From: JAEXNA01 sp050486105
Lineage (GTDB): Bacteria; Vulcanimicrobiota; Xenobia; Xenobiales; JADMJV01
NCBI GenBank assembly: GCA_050486105.1
Contig: JBJHCR010000040.1
Location: 1-29,732, forward strand
Length of the DNA stretch: 29,732 nt
Direction: 5' to 3'
Position numbers and translations under genes: made by a program. This document shows positions 24,463 to 29,732 of the stretch, one piece after another. Position 1 is the stretch's first letter, and each line of letters begins with the position of its first letter. The notes beneath the pieces are model-generated. The model did no database searches. It was given only the letters and a program-made list of their open reading frames with translations, and was not told the origin of the DNA.

Positions 24463-25692
24463 TCAAGGACGAGCTCCACGGCTCTCTACGATCGCTCGAT
24501 GGGCCTTCAGGCGGATGGCATTGATCTTGATGAATCCTTCGGAGTGGCGAGGGTCGAAGTCTCCCTCGATCTCCATGGAAGCCAAATCCTGATTATAGAG
24601 CGAAGAGGGAGAGCGTCGGGCTACCGGCAAAGCCCTGCCTCGATACAACCTAAGTGTGACTTCCCCATCAATGAGTTCCTGAGCCTTGTCCATAGCAGCC
24701 ATGAGAAACTCCATTTCAGGGGAAAACCAGAAGCCGTTATAGACCAATTCACTGAACTTGGGGCTCAGCATGTCTCTCAGCCGCATGACCTCACGGTCCA
24801 TGGCGATCCCCTCGATGTCGAGGTGGGCTTCCCTGAGCAAGGTCCCACCGGGCGTCTCATAAACCCCACGGCTCTTGATCCCAATGAAGCGGTTCTCCAC
24901 GATGTCGATGCGACCGATACCGTGCTTGCCCCCAAGTTCGTTGCAAAAGAGAAATAGCTTCAGGGGGTCGGTCTCTTCTCGCTCTTCCGTGGCTACTCGA
25001 ACGGGAATCCCATTCTCGAAGCTGACGGTTACAAATTCCGGTTCGACGGCCGCCTCGGTGGGGTCACAAGTCATGCGATACATGTCTAGATCGGGGCGGT
25101 GGTTGGGGTCTTCAAGGACTCCCGACTCATAGGAAATGTGGAAGAGGTTCTCGTCCATGCTGTAGGGACTTTTGGGGGAAGCATCCACGGGTATTCCGTG
25201 TTCAGCGCAATAGTTCATCAGATCAGTCCGACCCCGAAAGCGCTGTAGGAAGGACGGCAACCGCCAAGGGGCCAAGACTTCGAGTTCAGGCCTGAGAGCG
25301 TAGAAGGCCAACTCGAAACGGACCTGATCGTTGCCCTTACCGGTAGCCCCGTGGGACAAGGATTTGGCCCCGACTTTATCGGCTACTTCAAGCATGGCCT
25401 GAGCGATGCAAGGACGCGCGATGGAAGTGCCCAGCAAATACCGTCCCTCATAGAGTGCGTTGGCCTTGAGGCACGGAAAGATAAAATCGGTGACAAACTT
25501 TGAGCGCAGATCCTCGACGAAAACTTCGCTGGCTCCGATCGCCAGGGCTTTCTCCTTCACCTTCTCAAAGTCTTCATCCTGGCCCACGTTTCCAACAAAG
25601 GCCACGACTTCCTTATCTTGATCCAGCAACCAACGCAGGATGCACGAAGTATCTAGTCCGCCGCTATAGGCCAGGACAACTTTTTCCTTCAT
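24463..25692 (-). CDS. argG: Argininosuccinate synthase
   Basis: A protein of 409 residues, normal length for ArgG type 1. The ATP pyrophosphatase loop AYSGGLDTSC is at residues 8-17. Further family segments are LSHGATGKGNDQVRFELAFY, which binds citrulline/aspartate, SPYSMDENLFHISYESGVLE, and GRIDIVENRFIGIKSRGVYE. It joins citrulline and aspartate with ATP to make argininosuccinate in the cytosol, the seventh step of arginine synthesis. ATG 25692 overlaps the upstream phosphatase stop (ATGA), and GAGGAG lies eight bases upstream, inside that gene, so translation is coupled. No other arg gene is in the window; argH is not next to it. Confidence 0.98.
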   Translation of the reverse strand: MKEKVVLAYSGGLDTSCILRWLLDQDKEVVAFVGNVGQDEDFEKVKEKALAIGASEVFVEDLRSKFVTDFIFPCLKANALYEGRYLLGTSIARPCIAQAMLEVADKVGAKSLSHGATGKGNDQVRFELAFYALRPELEVLAPWRLPSFLQRFRGRTDLMNYCAEHGIPVDASPKSPYSMDENLFHISYESGVLEDPNHRPDLDMYRMTCDPTEAAVEPEFVTVSFENGIPVRVATEEREETDPLKLFLFCNELGGKHGIGRIDIVENRFIGIKSRGVYETPGGTLLREAHLDIEGIAMDREVMRLRDMLSPKFSELVYNGFWFSPEMEFLMAAMDKAQELIDGEVTLRLYRGRALPVARRSPSSLYNQDLASMEIEGDFDPRHSEGFIKINAIRLKAHRAIVESRGARP

Positions 25693-27416
25693 CGCTTCAA
25701 CTCCTCAACGGGTGGTGTTCGCCGTACAGTTTCCAAAGTCCAAGGCAAGGGCTCCACGTCGCACCCCCCAGGCGCTATAAATCCAAAAAAATGGGCTATG
25801 GTGCTCACCACCTGCCGGGGAGTACACCACCTATCTTCAGTTCCCTGCGCCCCTGGCCACCCATAAAACAAAAGCGGCACGTGAGAATCATAGGTCCAAG
25901 GGGTCCCGTGATGAGTCCCACCCACCACGGTGTTGAAGGCAAAAATCCTATGGGGCTCAGGAATCACAGCGAGATCCCCTCCCCGACTCCTATGAGTGGA
26001 TCGGGCCACTTTATCGGCGTAGGTTCCGGCTCGATACTTTCCTTGGAGCAAATCCGATTTCGACAAGACCTCCAAAACCCCCGGAAATCTCCGAGCCTGC
26101 TCCTGGAGACTCTCGAGCATACGTGAGCGTTCAGCAGCAGAGATCGAGTCAGAGAAGAGATAGATGTAGGGATCGCTGAAGAGAATTTCCCAGTCCTGGC
26201 CAGGGAAATCTCCCTCCATCCTTTGGCGCAACCGCAAGACAAAATCCCGGGTATCCAAACGTTCGGCGTCCCCGCCCATCTCTTTTAGATGTTCGGGCAA
26301 CGGAAGCACTCCATGGTCCGAGGTGAGAACCACCAAGCATTTCTCGAGCCCCACTCGAGACTCGACCCCTCTGAGAAAGCGGTCAACCTCTCGGTCGGTG
26401 GCCATCAGCACCTCGAATGCTTCGGGAGAATTGGGACCAAAGGCGTGTCCAACCTTGTCCAGTGAGCTTAGGCTCAAGTACAGAAGGTCTGGCCCGGCCC
26501 CCTTCCCCATCTGGTAGTAGTCGAGCGTTTCCAAAGCCAGATCCACACTAGCGGTGAGTGCCTTAGGGGTGTGGCTCCACAAGGTATAGAAGGCCGGACC
26601 TGGACGCTGGGCTTGGCCCTTTAAGGTATGGGGAAAACCGCCCTCAATTCCATAAAAGCCGTCAACTCGGCCGGAAAGAAGTTCAGAGGCGCGGAGATCG
26701 GCGGGCGCCTCGGAAGGCTGGTAATAGGTGGGTGTCCAGACGGTGTCAAAATCGTTATCGGGATGGTGCTCCCGATTGTGTCGAACAAGATAGTCGGGGA
26801 GTTGTCCATCGGGAGCATAGTATCGACTGCTGACCCAGTTCCCGGTCTCCAGATTGAACCAAATAGCCATATCCCCCGCAGGACCCGCAGTGAGCACCGC
26901 TCCCCGGTCCTTCACCGAGACGGCTGCTACCTTGGCTTTCCCGCCCGTGGCGTGCTTAAGCGTTTCTCCGAGGGTCGGAGCAGTCAAGACTCTGGGTGAA
27001 AATCCTATACCCTCGTCCTTGGCCGGGCCTACCAGCGGGTATTCAGCGTCCTGACCGGAGTCGGTAGCTCTGCGGTCCCCGGGCTTCACCCAACTGTTCC
27101 CCACCACTCCGTGTACGTCAGGAAGAGCGCCAGTTGATACGGCCGCGTGCCCGAGAGCGGTGTGAGTCGGAAAGTGGTCAAAGAAGGCGCGACGATGCTC
27201 CACTCCGTTCTCGGCCAGAAAGCGAAATCCCCGAGCTTCTTTGGGCAAAAAATGATCTCGGTAGAATTGGATTTGGTCGAATCGAAGTTGGTCGACAAAG
27301 ACGACGATCACCAGCGATTTCGACTGTCGGTTTTCACGCTCGGCAAGAGTTGGGCTCGAAAACAGCAACAGCCCAAGGAAGAACGTCAGGGGAACACCAA
27401 AATAACACTTGCGCAT
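25689..27416 (-). CDS. Exported PafA-type alkaline phosphatase / phosphodiesterase superfamily enzyme
   Basis: A protein of 575 residues from ATG 27416 (MRKCYFGVPLTFFLGLLLFS), which gives a proper Sec signal with cleavage near LAE; the frame runs on to 27443 only through a GTG. The alkaline phosphatase superfamily elements are in order: the metal-binding Asp42 in VVFVDQLRFD, the nucleophile Thr84 in DHFPTHTALGHA, LDKVGHAFGPNS, TSDHGVLPLPEH and the His-rich THHGTPWTYDSHVPLLFYG. This pattern is that of PafA-like and nucleotide pyrophosphatase-like members, which hydrolyse phosphate mono- or diesters in the periplasm, often with Zn. The substrate cannot be told. It is coupled to argG by an ATGA overlap, with no evident functional link. 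Confidence 0.92.
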   Translation of the reverse strand: MRKCYFGVPLTFFLGLLLFSSPTLAERENRQSKSLVIVVFVDQLRFDQIQFYRDHFLPKEARGFRFLAENGVEHRRAFFDHFPTHTALGHAAVSTGALPDVHGVVGNSWVKPGDRRATDSGQDAEYPLVGPAKDEGIGFSPRVLTAPTLGETLKHATGGKAKVAAVSVKDRGAVLTAGPAGDMAIWFNLETGNWVSSRYYAPDGQLPDYLVRHNREHHPDNDFDTVWTPTYYQPSEAPADLRASELLSGRVDGFYGIEGGFPHTLKGQAQRPGPAFYTLWSHTPKALTASVDLALETLDYYQMGKGAGPDLLYLSLSSLDKVGHAFGPNSPEAFEVLMATDREVDRFLRGVESRVGLEKCLVVLTSDHGVLPLPEHLKEMGGDAERLDTRDFVLRLRQRMEGDFPGQDWEILFSDPYIYLFSDSISAAERSRMLESLQEQARRFPGVLEVLSKSDLLQGKYRAGTYADKVARSTHRSRGGDLAVIPEPHRIFAFNTVVGGTHHGTPWTYDSHVPLLFYGWPGAQGTEDRWCTPRQVVSTIAHFFGFIAPGGCDVEPLPWTLETVRRTPPVEELKR

Positions 27417-27499
27417 ACTCGTCAAGCTTAACTCAGGGCCCAAGAAAACCTCCCAAACACAGGAGAGGGAAGCATACTAAATCTAAGGAAACAACCTAG

Positions 27500-28903
27500 G
27501 TGGAAACTCTCACTCAGTGGGCCCGACGCATTGTCTTACGGCCTAGCTTCGACATCACCATTCTGGCCCTAATCGTGGTTTCGGTCATCTTGCTGGGAGT
27601 GGAAATCGCCCTGCCCGAAAGCGATCCTTACTATGCGCCAGTTGAAACCGCCGGGGACGTCATCACCTTGATCTTCGTCTTCGAACTTCTCTTGAGGTTC
27701 ATCGTGAGCAAAAAAAAGAGGCGGTTTTTTCGAGAGTACTTCATCGACATCTTGGCGGTCTTGCCGGTCTTCAGGGTGTTTCGGTTTCTCCGCTTTCTCA
27801 GACTGCTGCGACTGTTGCGTCTGTTTCGAGTGTTGAGCCTAGTAGCCAATCAGACTCGGATCCTGCAGTGGCTGCTCAGAAAGCGGATCACCGAGTATCT
27901 CATCGTCTCCGCCTTGCTGATTTTCGCCACTCTTTTCGGGACACTGGGGATGGCCCATTTCCAAAAGGAGCCCTCCGACGGCGCATCTTCGCTGGCCGAA
28001 GCCTTCTGGATGACGGTTTTCAGTCTGGTGGCGGGAGAATACGTAGACGAATTTCCTGCAACCCTAGGTGGTAAGCTCGTCATCCTCTTCATAAAGTTCT
28101 GTGGACTGACCTTATTTGCCCTCTTGACCGGAACAATATCCGTGGTCATGATCGAAAAACTCAAGGATGGAGCCGTTTTGAATAGACTGACCCTAGAAGA
28201 CCTCGAAAACCACATCATCATTTGTGGCTACAACGCCGGCGTGGAGACGGTCTTGGCCGAGTTTCAAAGTCATCCCACCCTGAAAGAACGGGAGATCGTG
28301 ATCATCACTGAGCGAGCCGAGAGGGTGAATATGGACATTCCCTATCCTGGTCGAGTGCGGGTGATCGAAGAAGACTTCACCCGAGCCGAAGTCTTGCAGC
28401 GATGCAATGTTAACGCTTGCGACATCGCGGTGATCGTCTCCGATGTCAGTGGTTCTCGTTCCCGCCAAGATGCTGATGCCCGAACCGTTTTGGCTGCCCT
28501 GACCATAGAGAAGTTGAATCCCTCGGTCCATACCTGCGCCGAGCTAAGCAACGGCATGAATGAGCCACATTTGCGCATGGGCGGCGTGAACGAAGTGATC
28601 GTAACCCGCAGCATCTCCGGTCATCTTCTGGCCCAGGCGGCCCTGCACTCCGGCAGCGCCCATCTCCTTCAAGAATTGCTGAAACCGTCTGAGGGTCACA
28701 CCTTCACGCCGTCTCCGGTTCCTGAAGAATTCTTTGGCAAGAGTTTTGCAGAAGTGCTGGCGGCCCACTACGACAAAACCGACACCATCCCAATTGCGCT
28801 GGAACGAAAAGACGGAACACTATTAGTAAACCCGAAGAACGAAATACTTCAAGAAGGAGACCATCTGATCTGCGTCAGCTATAACGGAAGTTCTAAGAAG
28901 TAA
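27500..28903 (+). CDS. Six-helix voltage-sensor channel with C-terminal RCK (TrkA) domains and non-canonical filter
   Basis: A protein of 467 residues from GTG 27500, with AAGGA about nine bases upstream. S1 lies at about 16-36, S2 52-70 and S3 79-90. S4 (91-113) has seven Arg at every third position (92 to 110: FRVFRFLRFLRLLRLLRLFR), as in voltage sensors. S5 is at about 129-152 and S6 at 190-213. The pore loop (170-185) reads MTVFSLVAGEYVDEFP, where K+ channels have TTVGYGD: the filter positions are Ala178-Gly179-Glu180-Tyr181-Val182, without either canonical Gly. The RCK_N Rossmann domain starts near 234 (IIICGYNAGVETVLAEF), and a TrkA_C domain ends the protein. It should gate on ligand or voltage at the inner membrane; ion choice is uncertain. 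Confidence 0.87.
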   Translation: METLTQWARRIVLRPSFDITILALIVVSVILLGVEIALPESDPYYAPVETAGDVITLIFVFELLLRFIVSKKKRRFFREYFIDILAVLPVFRVFRFLRFLRLLRLLRLFRVLSLVANQTRILQWLLRKRITEYLIVSALLIFATLFGTLGMAHFQKEPSDGASSLAEAFWMTVFSLVAGEYVDEFPATLGGKLVILFIKFCGLTLFALLTGTISVVMIEKLKDGAVLNRLTLEDLENHIIICGYNAGVETVLAEFQSHPTLKEREIVIITERAERVNMDIPYPGRVRVIEEDFTRAEVLQRCNVNACDIAVIVSDVSGSRSRQDADARTVLAALTIEKLNPSVHTCAELSNGMNEPHLRMGGVNEVIVTRSISGHLLAQAALHSGSAHLLQELLKPSEGHTFTPSPVPEEFFGKSFAEVLAAHYDKTDTIPIALERKDGTLLVNPKNEILQEGDHLICVSYNGSSKK

Positions 28904-28928
28904 TCCTCGAACGAACTGAATTCTCAAC

Positions 28929-29273
28929 TCACTTTGATTGAAGCGCCGCCAGCATCTCGAGAACGCCGTCACGGTCGCGGAACCCTTGGTGTCGAGCAAC
29001 CATTTCCCCATCTTGGAACAGACAAAGGGTCGGACTTTTGACCACTTCGAACCTCCGAGCCAATTCAGGCTCGTCTTCCACATTGACCTTTCCAACATGA
29101 AGAGTCTCAGCCCAGTTCGGCACCAACTCGAGGAGCACCCGCTCTAGACGCTTGCACGGGGCACACCAGTCTGTTCCAAAACAGACGAGCAAGGGATTAT
29201 CCTGCCTCAACAGGAGATCGGATAAGGACTCGGACCTAAACTCAAACAATCGCGCTGGCATAGAGGCTGCCAT
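28929..29273 (-). CDS. Thioredoxin-like protein
   Basis: A protein of 114 residues with the thioredoxin fold order: LLVCFGTDWCAPCKRLERVL carries the active-site WCAPC (second-residue Ala rather than Gly), then VGKVNVEDEPELARRFEV with the usual Asp-Glu turn, KSPTLCLFQDG holding the cis-Pro, and GFRDRDGVLEMLAALQ. It has no signal peptide, so it acts as a cytosolic disulfide reductant or a related thioredoxin. ATG 29273 has an AAGG ten bases upstream; an in-frame ATG at 29261 is the alternative. It follows the Nudix gene by 24 bases on the same strand, so they form one operon, and it is convergent with the RCK channel gene. Confidence 0.9.
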   Translation of the reverse strand: MAASMPARLFEFRSESLSDLLLRQDNPLLVCFGTDWCAPCKRLERVLLELVPNWAETLHVGKVNVEDEPELARRFEVVKSPTLCLFQDGEMVARHQGFRDRDGVLEMLAALQSK

Positions 29274-29297
29274 TCTCCGAGGGCCTTAGGATCCTTG

Positions 29298-29732
29298 CTA
29301 CTCGACCCAGAGATTCCCTAAAAAAATCGAATCGGAGTTGTTCATGGCCTGTTCCGTGAGTTTCATGAGCGCTCCTTGGATCGGTGGATGAAAGTCCAGA
29401 CCCTGCAGACTCCCCAACGAATGCCAGGCCAAAGCCGTGATTCTCTCCTCTTGGGGAACGGTCAACTGACCACCTACGGGAGTCCCGGAAAACACCATAT
29501 GGACCAGATGGCGGCTGCCATTGGGAGCAAGTGTCTCACAAACAAAGAGCAGCTTTCCCAACTCGACCTCGATACCGGTCTCCTCGAGAACTTCACGCCG
29601 GGCGGCTTCCTCCAAGCGCTCTCCCCAATCGAGACCTCCACCAGGCAAAAGCCAGTACGAACGTTGGTTTTTGGTGTGTTCCACCAAAAGAATCTTGCCT
29701 GCCTCCAAGATGGCCACCGCAACTCTGATACG
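29298..29732 (-). CDS. Nudix hydrolase (5' end outside the window)
   Basis: 144 residues are visible. The frame runs open to the end of the window through RIRVAVAILEAGKILLVEH, so the GTG at 29717 is probably not the start and a few N-terminal residues are missing. The Nudix box is complete: GGGLDWGERLEEAARREVLEETGIEVE, in the pattern G-x5-E-x7-R-E-V-x-E-E-x-G-I. The N-terminal AILEAGKILLVEHTKNQRSY is typical of MutT-like members. By family it hydrolyses nucleoside diphosphates linked to another group, often to clear damaged nucleotides; the exact substrate is unknown. The end is LGNLWVE. The thioredoxin gene follows in the same operon. Confidence 0.92.
   Translation of the reverse strand, partial: RIRVAVAILEAGKILLVEHTKNQRSYWLLPGGGLDWGERLEEAARREVLEETGIEVELGKLLFVCETLAPNGSRHLVHMVFSGTPVGGQLTVPQEERITALAWHSLGSLQGLDFHPPIQGALMKLTEQAMNNSDSIFLGNLWVE

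Noticed and set aside
1..29732. CRISPR array, tRNA/rRNA gene, insertion sequence or prophage
   Set aside because: No spaced direct repeats, no rRNA or tRNA-like folds, and no transposase, integrase or phage structural gene were seen on either strand.

Overview
The window is a run of ordinary bacterial chromosome from a diderm-type bacterium. Supporting signs are a lipoprotein signal with a PQQ-type sugar dehydrogenase, Sec-exported proteins, an MscS channel and an arginine biosynthesis gene. There are no phage, transposon, rRNA, tRNA or CRISPR features. The phylum cannot be fixed from the sequence. A UGA-containing gene of the Rdx/SelW family implies a selenocysteine-decoding host, and several genes appear to start on leaderless transcripts. 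Together these suggest an environmental, probably little-studied lineage.

Layout. 1-1505: the 3' part of a large AAA/TPR signalling ATPase, then a small membrane protein. 2051-6047 (minus): an operon of M42 aminopeptidase, BON-MscS channel and SSS-family Na+ symporter. 6186-9017: a three-PAS hybrid histidine kinase with two receiver domains. 9077-11207: a small secreted charged protein, then a coupled cluster of Asd/YliI-like sugar dehydrogenase lipoprotein, a 52-aa ORF and a small secreted Trp-rich protein, ended by a strong bidirectional terminator. 11327-16457 (minus): two exported caspase-clan proteases, a 1050-aa CHAT protein and a caspase/DUF4384 protein. 16627-19993: parvulin, an NSS-family amino-acid/Na+ symporter with a 41-aa MetS-like small subunit, and a BaiN-like flavoprotein. 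19990-20206: a convergent gap that forms one large nested inverted repeat. 20210-21280 (minus): an intracellular-type subtilisin, divergent from a MATE exporter (21428-22804). 22812-23036 (minus): a 74-aa selenoprotein whose Sec codon would be read as a stop by ordinary gene callers. 23161-24456: an acidic helical protein with a zinc ribbon. 24463-27416 (minus): a PafA-type phosphatase translationally coupled to argG. 27500-28903: a voltage-sensor/RCK channel with an abnormal selectivity filter. 28929-29732 (minus): a thioredoxin-like protein and a Nudix hydrolase that runs off the window.

The most notable items are the unannotated SelW-like selenoprotein with an SD site and a candidate SECIS hairpin, the exported CHAT plus caspase protease pair, a repeated promoter arrangement that puts a -10 box 6-7 nt before the start codon, two very small genes missed by length cut-offs, the structured inverted repeat between baiN and the subtilase, and the non-GYG pore of the Kv/RCK channel.
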